DNA of 64,000 bases from Rhodoferax sp. WC2427 (GTDB taxonomy: Bacteria; Pseudomonadota; Gammaproteobacteria; Burkholderiales; Burkholderiaceae_C), in contig NZ_CP162006.1 in assembly GCF_040822085.1 (NCBI RefSeq), positions 1 to 64,000 of the forward strand, in the 5' to 3' direction. Under the pieces are notes generated by a model that did not search any database, was not told where the DNA came from, and saw only the letters and a program-made list of their open reading frames with translations. The position numbers and the translations under genes were made by a program. Position 1 is the stretch's first letter, and each line of letters opens with the position of its first letter. Shown here in pieces: positions 55,303 to 64,000 of this stretch.

Positions 55303-55980
55303 TCAGTACTTGGGTTTCCAGGCGCCGCTGTCGATGCCGTCGGTCAGGCGGTTCACCGCTTCGCGGATGGCCAGATCCAGCACCTTGCCGTTCAGGGTGG
55401 CGTCATAGCCCGCCGTGCCGCCGAAGCCGATCACCTCGCGGTTCGACAGGGCGTACTCGCCCGCGCCTTGCACCGAATACACCACCTCGGAGGTCAGCGC
55501 GTCCACCACATTCAGGCTGACCTTGGCGTAGGCGGTTTGGGTTTTGCCCCGGCCCAGCACGCCAAAGAACTGCTGGTCGCCGGTCTCCTTGCGGCCAAAC
55601 TCGGTCACGTCGCCGGTGACCACAAACTCCGCCCCCTTGAGCTTTTGCACCTGGCCCAGCAACGCGGCCTCTTGTTTGATTTCTTCCATGTTGCTGCGCT
55701 CCACCACGCGGAAGCGGTTGGACTGCTGCAGGTGCGTCACCAGAATCGTCTTCGACTGGCCGCCCAGGCGGTCCACGCCGTCCGAGAACAGGCCGCGCAT
55801 GAAGTTGGAGCGGTTGTCAAACTTGCCCACCGCCAGCGTGCTCTTGGGGCCGGTGTAGCCCGTCTTGGCGGTGTTCACCTGCGGGACCACCAGGGCCTGC
55901 GAGGTTTCGGTGGCACAGCCCACCAGACCCAGTGCGGGGACGAGGGCGGCGGCGAAGACAAAGAGGGAGCGACGGTTCAT
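55303..55980 (-). CDS. CsgG/HfaB-family outer-membrane lipoprotein
   Basis: This 225-residue protein has a lipobox ALGLVGC (Cys 22). The CsgG-like domain shows STLAVGKFDNRSNF, ILVTHLQQSNRFRVVERSNMEEIKQE and AEFVVTGDVTEFGRKE. CsgG relatives form secretion pores; this three-lipoprotein set occurs widely without curli genes. The start is ATG 55980; the frame is open 20 codons upstream. It is first in the operon and is followed after 5 bp by the DUF4810 gene. Confidence 0.92.
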   Translation of the reverse strand: MNRRSLFVFAAALVPALGLVGCATETSQALVVPQVNTAKTGYTGPKSTLAVGKFDNRSNFMRGLFSDGVDRLGGQSKTILVTHLQQSNRFRVVERSNMEEIKQEAALLGQVQKLKGAEFVVTGDVTEFGRKETGDQQFFGVLGRGKTQTAYAKVSLNVVDALTSEVVYSVQGAGEYALSNREVIGFGGTAGYDATLNGKVLDLAIREAVNRLTDGIDSGAWKPKY

Positions 55981-56040
55981 GGAAATATGTAACAGAGGGG
56001 ATGGAGCCCGGATTCTAGGGGCCGACCACGCCCTTGGCAA

Positions 56041-56098
56041 CGCTATTTAAAAAATAGCTGCTCACGCTTGCCAGATAAGCGCTAGCACCCTAAAAAGC
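56041..56098 (+). repeat. Dispersed palindromic intergenic repeat, copy 12
   Basis: AAAAATAGCTGCTCACGCTT, GCCAG, ATAAGCGCTAGCACCC, between the tautomerase gene and the CsgG-like gene. Confidence 0.75.
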
Positions 56099-56111
56099 TT
56101 GAAACTTTTAT

Positions 56112-56474
56112 TTACAAGTCGGACGCTGGCACGCCCCGAATGCCCCAGCTCTCCCTGGGCGGCTCGGTCAGCACCACCATCAGGTCGGCGGGCGCAATGC
56201 CGAGTGCCCCCAGACGCTGCATGAGGGCCTGGTACAGCGCGCGCTTGGTCTCGATGGAGCGGCCCGGGAACATCAAGATGTCCACCAGGGTGTAGTTTTC
56301 GGTCTTGCCGGGGGCCACCCAGAAGTGCTCGGGGCGGTGTTCGATGTAGCGGATCTGGCGGTCGTCTTCAGGCACCTGCAAGGCATCGCGCAGAGCCAGG
56401 TACACGGCCTCCATCAGCGCGGTGACTTCGGCGGCGGGGCGGCTGCGGCGGACTTCGATTTTGGCGAGCGGCAT
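56112..56474 (-). CDS. Tautomerase family protein
   Basis: This 120-residue protein belongs to the tautomerase/MIF superfamily. The mature N-terminus is PLAKIEVRRSR after Met removal, exposing the catalytic Pro-1. Other segments are RSIETKRALYQALMQRLGAL and DLMVVLTEPPRESWGIRG. It resembles the longer tautomerases (about 130 residues) rather than 4-oxalocrotonate tautomerase. The ATG at 56474 is fixed by the need for Pro at position 2. It is divergent from tkt. Confidence 0.88.
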   Translation of the reverse strand: MPLAKIEVRRSRPAAEVTALMEAVYLALRDALQVPEDDRQIRYIEHRPEHFWVAPGKTENYTLVDILMFPGRSIETKRALYQALMQRLGALGIAPADLMVVLTEPPRESWGIRGVPASDL

Positions 56475-56620
56475 GGGCGGTCGGGAGGGGTGGAAACAGG
56501 TATCCATTGTGATGCCATGCACCGGCGTTACCGGGCTGGTACACAGTGCCAAATTCCGCCCTCGTAAAATACTCGACTCACAAGAATTCTCACCCTGCAT
56601 TTCCACTGGAGCACCCCCCG

Positions 56621-58702
56621 ATGGCCGATACCCTCTTGAGCGCAACCACCCCCGACGTCGCCGTACCCGCGCAAGCCACGGGCAAACCGTCGGCCGCGAT
56701 GGCCAACGCCATCCGCGCGCTCGCCATGGACGCCGTGCAAGCCGCCAACTCGGGCCACCCCGGTGCGCCCATGGGCATGGCCGACATGGCCGTGGCCCTG
56801 TGGGACCAGCATCTGCAGCACAACCCCAAGAACCCGAACTGGCTGAACCGCGACCGCTTCATCCTGTCCAACGGCCACGGCTCCATGCTGCTGTACGCGC
56901 TGTTGCACCTCACCGGCTACAAGCTGCCGATGGCCGAGCTGAAGAACTTCCGCCAGCTGCACAGCAAGACCCCCGGCCACCCCGAATACGGCTACACCCC
57001 CGGCGTAGAAACCACCACCGGCCCACTGGGCCAGGGCATCACCAACGCCGTCGGCTTCGCGCTGGCCGAAAAGCTGCTGGCCCAAGAGTTCAACCGTGAC
57101 GGCCATGCCATCGTCGACCACCACACCTACGCCTTCATGGGCGACGGCTGCCTGATGGAAGGCATCAGCCACGAAGCCGCGGCCCTGGCCGGTGCCTGGA
57201 AGCTGAACAAACTGGTCGCCCTGTACGACGACAACGGCATCTCCATCGACGGCCAGGTGGCGCCCTGGTTTATCGACAACACCGCCCTGCGCTTTGTGGC
57301 CTACGGCTGGAACGTGATCGGCCCGATCGACGGCCACGATGCCGCCGCCGTGTCCGAAGCCATCACCCACGCCAAGGCCCAGGCCGAAAAGCCCACGCTG
57401 ATCATCTGCAAGACCCACATCGGCAAGGGCAGCCCGAACCGCGCCAACACCTCCAAGGCCCACGGCGAACCCCTGGGTGCCGAAGAAATCAAGCTGACCC
57501 GCGAAGCGCTGAACTGGCCGTACGCGCCGTTCACCATCCCCAAGGACATCGCCGCCGCCTGGGATGCCAAGGCCGCCGGTGCCGCCCGCGAAGCCGCCTG
57601 GAACGACCAGTTCGCTGCCTACAAAAAGGCCTTCCCGGCCGAAGCCAAAGAGCTGCTGCGCCGCATGAAGGGCGAGCTGCCCAAGAACTTCGCCCAGACC
57701 GCCGTGGACACCGTGATCGCCGCCCACACCAAGGGTGAAACGGTGGCCTCGCGCAAGGCCTCGCAGCTGGCGCTGGAAGCCTTCACCGCCGCCCTGCCCG
57801 AAATGCTGGGTGGCTCGGCCGACCTGACCGGCTCCAACCTGACCAACACCAAGAGCACGCCCAACCTGCGTTTTGACAGCATCACCGGTGTGGGCAACGG
57901 TGGCCGCCACATCAACTACGGCGTGCGCGAATTCGGCATGGCCGCCATCATGAACGGCGTAGCCCTGCACGGTGGTTTCATCCCCTACGGCGGCACCTTC
58001 CTGACCTTCAGCGACTACAGCCGTAACGCCATCCGCATGGCCGCGCTGATGAAGCTGCGCGTGGTGCACGTGTTCACCCACGACTCCATCGGCCTGGGCG
58101 AAGACGGCCCGACCCACCAGTCGGTCGAGCACGCCGCCAGCCTGCGCCTGATCCCCAACCTGGACGTCTGGCGTCCGGGCGACACGGCTGAAACCGCCGT
58201 GGCCTGGGCCGTGGCCCTGGAAAGCAAGAGCCGCCCCAGCGCCCTGCTGCTGAGCCGCCAGAACATCGCCTATGCCGCCAAGGCCGACCTGGGTGAAATC
58301 AGCCGCGGTGCCTACGTGCTGTCCGAGCCCAGCGCCGTCGGCCTGAAAAAGAAGGCCCAGGCCGTCATCATCGCCACCGGCTCCGAAGTGCAACTGGCCC
58401 TGGCCGCCCAGGCGCTGCTGGCCAGCCAAAAGATTGCTGTGCGTGTGGTCTCCATGCCCAGCACCAGCGTGTTTGACCGCCAGACCGAAGCCTACAAAAC
58501 CGACGTGCTGCCCAAGGGCCTGCCACGCATCGCGGTCGAAATGGGTGTGACCGACGGCTGGTGGAAATACGGTTGTGCTGCCGTGGTCGGCCTCGATACT
58601 TACGGCGAATCCGCACCGGCGCCCGTGCTGTTCAAGCTCTTCGGCTTCACCCCCGAGAACGTGGCCGCGACGGTGGAAAAAGTTTTGCGCAAGAAGAAGT
58701 AA
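56621..58702 (+). CDS. tkt: Transketolase
   Basis: This 693-residue thiamine-diphosphate enzyme of the pentose phosphate/Calvin pathways starts with [21 protein letters not shown]. The TPP motif is [20 protein letters not shown] through [10 protein letters not shown]. The pyrimidine-domain block is [19 protein letters not shown] and the C-terminus [17 protein letters not shown]. The ATG is at 56621. In many betaproteobacteria tkt is directly followed by gap; here two small genes lie between, so the tkt-gap unit may have been interrupted. Confidence 0.97.
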   Translation: MADTLLSATTPDVAVPAQATGKPSAAMANAIRALAMDAVQAANSGHPGAPMGMADMAVALWDQHLQHNPKNPNWLNRDRFILSNGHGSMLLYALLHLTGYKLPMAELKNFRQLHSKTPGHPEYGYTPGVETTTGPLGQGITNAVGFALAEKLLAQEFNRDGHAIVDHHTYAFMGDGCLMEGISHEAAALAGAWKLNKLVALYDDNGISIDGQVAPWFIDNTALRFVAYGWNVIGPIDGHDAAAVSEAITHAKAQAEKPTLIICKTHIGKGSPNRANTSKAHGEPLGAEEIKLTREALNWPYAPFTIPKDIAAAWDAKAAGAAREAAWNDQFAAYKKAFPAEAKELLRRMKGELPKNFAQTAVDTVIAAHTKGETVASRKASQLALEAFTAALPEMLGGSADLTGSNLTNTKSTPNLRFDSITGVGNGGRHINYGVREFGMAAIMNGVALHGGFIPYGGTFLTFSDYSRNAIRMAALMKLRVVHVFTHDSIGLGEDGPTHQSVEHAASLRLIPNLDVWRPGDTAETAVAWAVALESKSRPSALLLSRQNIAYAAKADLGEISRGAYVLSEPSAVGLKKKAQAVIIATGSEVQLALAAQALLASQKIAVRVVSMPSTSVFDRQTEAYKTDVLPKGLPRIAVEMGVTDGWWKYGCAAVVGLDTYGESAPAPVLFKLFGFTPENVAATVEKVLRKKK

Positions 58703-58714
58703 ACCCGCCACGCC

Positions 58715-58980
58715 ATGCCGTTGATTTCATCCTTCTACGGGGTCTTGATTTACATGTATTTCATGGACACCCGGCAGCACCATACACCGCATATTCATGC
58801 GATGTACCAGGGCTTTGAAGCGGTGTTTTCGATTGACACGGCAGACCTGATTGATGGCAAATTTCCACCCAAGCAAACACGCTTGGTGCAAGCCTGGGTA
58901 GAACTTCGCCGCGAAGAGCTGATAGCCGACTGGTCGCTGGCCATCAAAGGCCACGCCGTCGAGCGCGTGGAGCCTTTGCG

Positions 58981-58984
<4 letters not shown>
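58715..58984 (+). CDS. DUF4160 protein
   Basis: This 89-residue protein shows the DUF4160 pattern PLISSFYGVLIYMYFMD-like, HHTPHIHAMYQGFEAVFSID and KQTRLVQAWVELRREELIADW. The family pairs with DUF2442 and the pair has been proposed as a toxin-antitoxin-like module. It is 12 bp after tkt and overlaps the DUF2442 gene by 4 bp. Confidence 0.88.
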
Positions 58985-60263
<1,279 letters not shown>

Positions 60264-60304
60264 AGGCACACCCCCAGGCTGCAGTGCTACGCATCTTTCT
60301 CTAA

Positions 60305-60415
60305 CCCCCCTCGTATCTGCTTGCAAAGCAGATACGACATGCAGGGGGCGATACCAGTGGCCCGGCAAAGCCGGTTCCACGGTATCTCTGGAAGGCGTGC
60401 GTTCTGGCTGTAGGA
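60305..60415. other. Structured intergenic segment downstream of gapA
   Basis: A perfect 12-bp inverted repeat with a 3-nt loop is at 60311-60337 (TCGTATCTGCTT / AAGCAGATACGA). It is flanked by C and G runs (CCCCCC before, GGGGG after). A second nested hairpin follows (GATACC ... CCGGC-AAA-GCCGG ... GGTATC, about 60350-60396). There is no T-tract, so it is not a terminator. It may be an mRNA 3' structure, a small RNA, or a remnant of a palindromic mobile element. Confidence 0.5.
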
Positions 60416-60450
60416 GGGAGTGGCTTCGCTAAGCGTTGCTGCCTCTAAAA

Positions 60451-60474
60451 AACGCGCCTTCGGGCGCGTTTTTT
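60451..60474. terminator. Bidirectional rho-independent terminator
   Basis: The 8-bp stem AACGCGCC-TTCG-GGCGCGTT has a stable tetraloop, with T-runs on both strands (TTTTTT to the right; on the minus strand six T from AAAAAA at 60447-60452). It serves gapA on the plus strand and the SDR gene, whose stop is at 60478, on the minus strand. Confidence 0.92.
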
Positions 60475-60477
60475 GTT

Positions 60478-61245
60478 TCAAGCCGCCGTAAAACAGTTGT
60501 CCACAAACAGGTGCGCGCCGTTGACGAAGCTGGCTTCGTCACTGGCCAGGAACAGGGCGGCCTTGGCGACTTCTTCGGGCTGGCACAGGCGGCCTTGCTG
60601 CAGCGACAGGGCGGCCACCGAGGCGTCCACGCCGTGCTGGGTGAGGGCAGCAATTTCGCGCTGGCCGTGGGGGGTGTCGATGAAGCCGGGGCAGACGGCG
60701 TTGCAGCGTATGCCCCGGTCGCGGTACTCCACGGCCACGGCGCGGGCCAGCATGGCGCAGGCACCCTTGGTCATGCAGTACAGCACCTCCAAAGGCGTGG
60801 CCGCCACCGACGAGATGGAGGCGGTGCAGACGATGCTGCCCTTGCCCGCGGCCAGCATCTGCGGCAGCACGGCGCGGGTCACCATGAACATGCTTTTCAC
60901 GTTGATGTCCATCAGCCGGTCGAAGTCCTCGTCGGTAGTGTCCAGAAATGGCTTCACGACGATGGTGCCCGCGTGGTTGAAGAGCACCGAGACCGGGCCA
61001 AAACGGGCGTTGGCCCCGGCCAGCGCGTGGTCGATCTGCGCCCGGTCCGACACATCGGCCTGGAAGAAAGCCGCCTCGCCCCCGGCCTGCAGGATCTCGG
61101 CCACCACCGCCTCACCGGCGGCCACGTTGATGTCGAAAATCGCCACCCGCGCGCCCTCGGAGGCGAACAATCTGGATGCCGCGCCGCCAGCGCCGGTGGC
61201 TCCGCCGGAGATGATGGCCGTCTTGCCTGCGAGTCTGCCTGCCAT
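60478..61245 (-). CDS. Short-chain dehydrogenase/reductase
   Basis: This 255-residue classical SDR has the cofactor motif TAIISGGATGAGGAASRLFA (TGxxxGxG variant) and an Asp after beta-2 (VAIFDIN) that favours NAD. Further motifs are LFNHAGTIVVKPF, the catalytic serine region IVCTASISSVAATP and the YCMTKGA (YxxxK) pair. The C-terminal end is FLASDEASFVNGAHLFVDNC. The substrate is unknown. The start at 61245 matches the family; the frame is open 20 codons upstream. Confidence 0.92.
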   Translation of the reverse strand: MAGRLAGKTAIISGGATGAGGAASRLFASEGARVAIFDINVAAGEAVVAEILQAGGEAAFFQADVSDRAQIDHALAGANARFGPVSVLFNHAGTIVVKPFLDTTDEDFDRLMDINVKSMFMVTRAVLPQMLAAGKGSIVCTASISSVAATPLEVLYCMTKGACAMLARAVAVEYRDRGIRCNAVCPGFIDTPHGQREIAALTQHGVDASVAALSLQQGRLCQPEEVAKAALFLASDEASFVNGAHLFVDNCFTAA

Positions 61246-61310
61246 GGGAGGGGTCCTTTCGGGGGTTGGAATGGGGTGCATCCAGTCTAGAACACGGCGC
61301 GCCATGGGGT

Positions 61311-61370
61311 TTGCTATTTAATTGGTAGCTGCTCTCGCCGTTAGCATCGGCACAGAAGCCTCTTTTTACC
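61311..61370 (+). repeat. Dispersed palindromic intergenic repeat, copy 13
   Basis: TTGGTAGCTGCTCTCGCCGT, TAGCATCGGCACAGAAGCC, TCTTTTT, between the divergent SDR and rarD genes. The centre has diverged. Confidence 0.55.
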
Positions 61371-61387
61371 TAAAACCCCCTTCCCCC

Positions 61388-62257
61388 ATGCACATCGGCA
61401 TCGTCTACGCCGCCCTCGCCTACACGGCCTGGGGCCTGTTTCCCCTGTACTTCCACCAGCTCGCGGGCATTCCGGCGCTGGAGGTGGTGGTACACCGCAC
61501 GGTGTGGTCGCTGGTGTTTGTGCTGGGCGTGCTGCTGGTGCGCAGGCACTGGGGCTGGATGCGGGCGCTGCAGCCCCGGGTGCTGGGGGCGTTTGCGCTG
61601 TCGGCGCTGCTGCTGTCGGGCAACTGGCTTACCTATGTCTGGGCGGTGCAGAACCAGCACGTGGTGGATGCCAGCCTGGGCTATTTCATCCTGCCACTGG
61701 TCAACGTGGCGCTGGGCTGTGTGTTTCTGCGCGAACGCCCGCGCCCCGGCCAGTGGCTGGCGGTGGCGGTGGCCGCTGCGGGCGTGCTGTGGCTGACTTG
61801 GCAAACCGGCCGCCTGCCCTGGATTGCGCTGGTGCTGGCCCTGAGCTTTGGGTTCTACGGCCTGCTGCGCAAGGTGGCCAGCCTGGGCGCGCTGGAGGGC
61901 CTGGCGCTGGAGACCATGCTGCTGGCCCCGCTGGGCCTGGGCGCGCTGGCCTGGTGGAGCGCGCAGGGCCAGGGCGTGCTGGTGCAGGGCGATGCCTCGG
62001 CGGTGGCCTGGCTGCTGCTGGCCGGGCCGCTGACGGCCATTCCGCTGCTGCTGTTTGCCGCCGGTGCGCGGCGCATCCCGCTGACCACCCTGGGCATCCT
62101 GCAGTACATCTCACCCACGCTGCAGTTCGCGCTGGGCGTGTGGATCTTCCACGAGCCGTTCCAGATGGCGCGGCTGGCGGGCTTTGGGCTGATCTGGGCG
62201 GCGCTGGGGGTGTACAGCGTAGAGGGCTGGCTGGCGGCGGGCCGCAACCGGCGTTGA
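61388..62257 (+). CDS. rarD: RarD-type EamA transporter
   Basis: This 289-residue protein has ten predicted membrane segments in two EamA repeats. It starts MHIGIVYAALAYTAWGLFPL and shows EVVVHRTVWSLVFV, SGNWLTYVWAVQNQHVVDASLGYFI and LTTLGILQYISPTLQFALGV, all RarD hallmarks. RarD proteins were linked to chloramphenicol sensitivity, but the physiological substrate is not established. ATG 61388 is the natural start. Confidence 0.93.
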   Translation: MHIGIVYAALAYTAWGLFPLYFHQLAGIPALEVVVHRTVWSLVFVLGVLLVRRHWGWMRALQPRVLGAFALSALLLSGNWLTYVWAVQNQHVVDASLGYFILPLVNVALGCVFLRERPRPGQWLAVAVAAAGVLWLTWQTGRLPWIALVLALSFGFYGLLRKVASLGALEGLALETMLLAPLGLGALAWWSAQGQGVLVQGDASAVAWLLLAGPLTAIPLLLFAAGARRIPLTTLGILQYISPTLQFALGVWIFHEPFQMARLAGFGLIWAALGVYSVEGWLAAGRNRR

Positions 62258-62259
62258 GA

Positions 62260-62312
62260 ACAAAATAGGCCTCCCGTGCTGATGGAATCAGTGTGAGAAG
62301 CTATAAAAAATA
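62260..62312 (-). repeat. Dispersed palindromic intergenic repeat, copy 14
   Basis: AAAATAGGCCTCCCGTGCTG, ATGGAATCAGTGTGAGAAGC, TATAAAAAATAG, between rarD and the next gene. Confidence 0.7.
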
Positions 62313-62416
62313 GAGCGCTCTGCATTTCATCCATTTGGAGGATGAAACCACCGCTCCCCGGTTCCCTGTCCGCCCGCAGCGGCATACAGTGTTTGTGTGC
62401 TGCGAGGAGAAGCTTG

Positions 62417-62920
62417 ATGACGACCACACTCGATCTGGAGCTCATGGCGGACGACATTGCCGCCGTTGGCGAAGTTTTGGCGGGGACCGATCCCAGCCAG
62501 CCCGCTTGGCGGTGGTTCGCCTACCTGGCCTACACCACCCTAGTCCAGCACGCCGAATCCAAGTACCAGATTCCCGATGGCTTCGACGTCTTCAAACCCG
62601 ATGCCGCCAGCGTGCGCGAGTGGATTGCGGGCCGCGGCGAGCTGACCCAGGAGATCCGCGAGGAGCTGGAGCGCTTGCTCAAGGCCATGGCCGAAGAGGG
62701 CAAAGACATCGCCACCTACCTGTGCGAAGCCTACTGCGCGGCCAAGGCCACCAAGGCCGACGAAGTGGTCGCTTTCGCCCTGGATATCGCGTCGGTCAAG
62801 GCCCTGCTGCTGGCCTACAGCGGCGACCTGCTCTATCTGGGCGGCGTGCCGGTGACTGCGTTGTTGGCGCTGCTGTTGCGCATGGGCACGCTGGAGAAGC
62901 TGTGCAAGTGCCCGAAATAG
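62417..62920 (+). CDS. Hypothetical protein, first of a two-gene unit
   Basis: This 167-residue protein belongs to no family I know. It is mostly helical, with acidic N-terminus (LDLELMADDIAAVGEVLAG), a central charged helix (EIREELERLLKAMAEEGKDI) and a hydrophobic C-terminal stretch (LLLAYSGDLLYLGGVPVTAL) that might insert in a membrane. The ATG at 62417 is preceded by GAGGAGAA. It is 10 bp upstream of the membrane-anchored receiver gene and likely functions with it. Confidence 0.65.
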   Translation: MTTTLDLELMADDIAAVGEVLAGTDPSQPAWRWFAYLAYTTLVQHAESKYQIPDGFDVFKPDAASVREWIAGRGELTQEIREELERLLKAMAEEGKDIATYLCEAYCAAKATKADEVVAFALDIASVKALLLAYSGDLLYLGGVPVTALLALLLRMGTLEKLCKCPK

Positions 62921-62930
62921 CGAGCCCACC

Positions 62931-63569
62931 ATGGAGAACCTGGCCAAACTCATCGCGGCGCTGGCTTCGCTGGCGTGGCCCGCCGCGCTCGGCCTGCTGC
63001 TGTTCAAGCTCCAGGTGCCGATCCGCAGCCTGCTCGAATCGGGCTTGAAGCGCAAGTTCACCATCAAGGTCGCGGGCAACGAGCTGACGATGGAAGAGGC
63101 CTCCGAGCAGCAGCGGGCCATCGTCAGCGACCTGCAGGCCAAGCTGGCCGAGCTGGAGAAGCGGCTGAACATGGGTGCGGTCCCCGAAGTGCTGCAGATG
63201 GCACCGCCCGCCCCCAGCGGCAAGCGCATTCTGTGGGTGGACGACAAGCCCAAGAACAACAGTTACTTGATTGCCACGCTGGAGGAGCGCGGCGTGCGCG
63301 TAGATACCGCGCTGAGCACCGATGAGGGCGTGGCCCAATTCAAAAAAATGAACTACGACATCGTGGTGTCCGACATGGGGCGGCCCGAGAGCGACAAGGC
63401 GGGCATCGACCTCACCCGCAAGATCAAACAGGTCCGCCCGCAAACGCCCGTCTACATCTTCTGCGGTACCTGGGCTGCCCGCACCTTGCGCGCCGAGGCC
63501 CTGGCCGCGGGCGTGGCCGAGATCACCGCGTCTGGCAGCACGCTGCTCAGCGCGTTGCCGCTGTCGTAG
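62931..63569 (+). CDS. Membrane-anchored receiver-domain protein
   Basis: This 212-residue protein has an N-terminal membrane segment (LIAALASLAWPAALGLLLF), a coiled-coil-like helix (SEQQRAIVSDLQAKLAELEK) and a C-terminal CheY-like receiver. The receiver has the acidic pair (RILWVDDKPKN, about residue 100) and the phosphoacceptor aspartate (DIVVSDMGRP, about 146). The usual conserved lysine and Thr/Ser are not evident (PVYIFCGTW, then VAEITASGST), so it is divergent. There is no output domain. It may be a phosphate sink or a regulator of the partner protein. Confidence 0.75.
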   Translation: MENLAKLIAALASLAWPAALGLLLFKLQVPIRSLLESGLKRKFTIKVAGNELTMEEASEQQRAIVSDLQAKLAELEKRLNMGAVPEVLQMAPPAPSGKRILWVDDKPKNNSYLIATLEERGVRVDTALSTDEGVAQFKKMNYDIVVSDMGRPESDKAGIDLTRKIKQVRPQTPVYIFCGTWAARTLRAEALAAGVAEITASGSTLLSALPLS

Positions 63570-63576
63570 TCAGGCG

Positions 63577-63632
63577 CTATCTAAAATAGAGCTACTCACG
63601 CCCACTCCATAAGCGCTAGAGCCACTTTTTAC
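63577..63632 (+). repeat. Dispersed palindromic intergenic repeat, copy 15
   Basis: AAAATAGAGCTACTCACGCC, CACTCCATAAGCGCTAGAGC, CACTTTTT, at the convergent ends of the receiver-domain and SDR genes. Confidence 0.75.
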
Positions 63633-63642
63633 CCTAAACCCC

Positions 63643-64000
63643 TCACAGATCAAAATTGGTCGGCATCACGATCACGTCGCGGATGGTCACGTGGCGCGGG
63701 CGGGTCAGCATGAACAGGATCACGTCGGCCACGTCGCTGGCCTCCAGCAGGCTGCCCGCGTCTTTGGCCTCTTGCAGCTTCTCGGGTGGCCAGTCGGCCA
63801 GCAGGGCGCTGATGAAGGGGCCGGGCGACACCGAACCCACCCGCAGGCCGTGCTTGAAGACCTGGCGGCGCACGGTTTGCACGAAGCAGTTGATGGCCCA
63901 CTTGGACGCGGCGTACACCGGCTCCCACGGCGTGGGATAGTGCGCCGCCAGGGAGCTGGTGACGATGATGTCGCCGCTGCCGCGTTCGATCATGTGGGGC
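63643..64000 (-). CDS. Short-chain dehydrogenase/reductase (5' end outside window)
   Basis: The visible ~119 residues are the C-terminal half of a classical SDR: IIVTSSLAAHYPTPWEPVYAASKWAINCFVQ contains, in pieces, the catalytic serine and the YxxxK pair (YAASK). VRVGSVSPGP-like LRVGSVSPGPFIS and a C-terminal RDVIVMPTNFDL follow. The NAD(P)-binding half lies beyond the window end. Confidence 0.9.
   Translation of the reverse strand, partial: PHMIERGSGDIIVTSSLAAHYPTPWEPVYAASKWAINCFVQTVRRQVFKHGLRVGSVSPGPFISALLADWPPEKLQEAKDAGSLLEASDVADVILFMLTRPRHVTIRDVIVMPTNFDL

Overview
The window looks like the chromosome of a high-GC betaproteobacterium of the Comamonadaceae (Rhodoferax/Acidovorax-like). The grounds are the dnaA-dnaN-gyrB order, the protein families, and about fifteen intergenic copies of a palindromic element (core AGCTGCTCACGCTTAT then ATAAGCG) that I associate with this family from memory. 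The window opens inside dnaA and closes inside an SDR gene.

Layout. 1-5.3 kb: dnaA (partial), dnaN, gyrB. 5.4-7.2 kb: an ATPase/DUF4276 pair, a possible defence module. 7.3-17.2 kb: MltB-type transglycosylase, MFS exporter, DUF4143 ATPase, DEDDh exonuclease, eutBC, a decayed toxin-antitoxin pair, a TIR/deoxyribosyltransferase-like membrane protein, MOSC, RidA and GST proteins. 17.3-24 kb: topoisomerase III fused to a lysine-rich tail and a SWIB domain, divergent from a SET-domain methyltransferase; then birA, a SPOR-like protein, crcB and a methyltransferase. 24.1-25.0 kb: two small secreted proteins.

24.93-40.96 kb is a complete type I-F CRISPR-Cas island: cas1, cas2-3, cas8f, cas5f, cas7f, cas6f and one array of 110 repeats and 109 spacers. 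It is bounded by an exact 89-bp direct repeat of the 3' end of the gene at 24628-25017, so it appears to be inserted there. In the 514-bp gap between cas2-3 and cas8f lies a second, cryptic element. On the minus strand there are three degenerate repeats, closed by a terminator. One of the two spacers matches, 24 of 26 bases with a correct CC PAM, the probable start of transcription of the divergent cas8f-side promoter. Downstream of that site is a short leader with a strong Shine-Dalgarno, a six-codon ORF overlapping a four-codon ORF ATG-ATC-AGA-AGA-TAA, and a terminator-like hairpin. This has the architecture of a CreTA RNA toxin-antitoxin or a crRNA-like cas autorepressor, and is the most interesting item in the window.

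41-64 kb: GNAT, orphan histidine kinase, then a minus-strand lipid-remodelling block (flavin oxidase, DUF1365, cyclopropane synthase, chalcone-isomerase-like, MFS, DUF3833, SDR, NTF2-like) that resembles ChrR/RpoE-linked operons but has no rpoE-chrR here. After it come a diiron protein, an HD-GYP-like protein, an RfaE2-type nucleotidyltransferase, an anion permease, a CsgG/DUF4810/DUF799 lipoprotein operon, a tautomerase, tkt, a DUF4160/DUF2442 pair, gapA, an SDR, rarD, and a two-gene unit with a membrane-anchored receiver domain. I saw no rRNA, tRNA or insertion sequence. All assignments are by reading; no database search was run.
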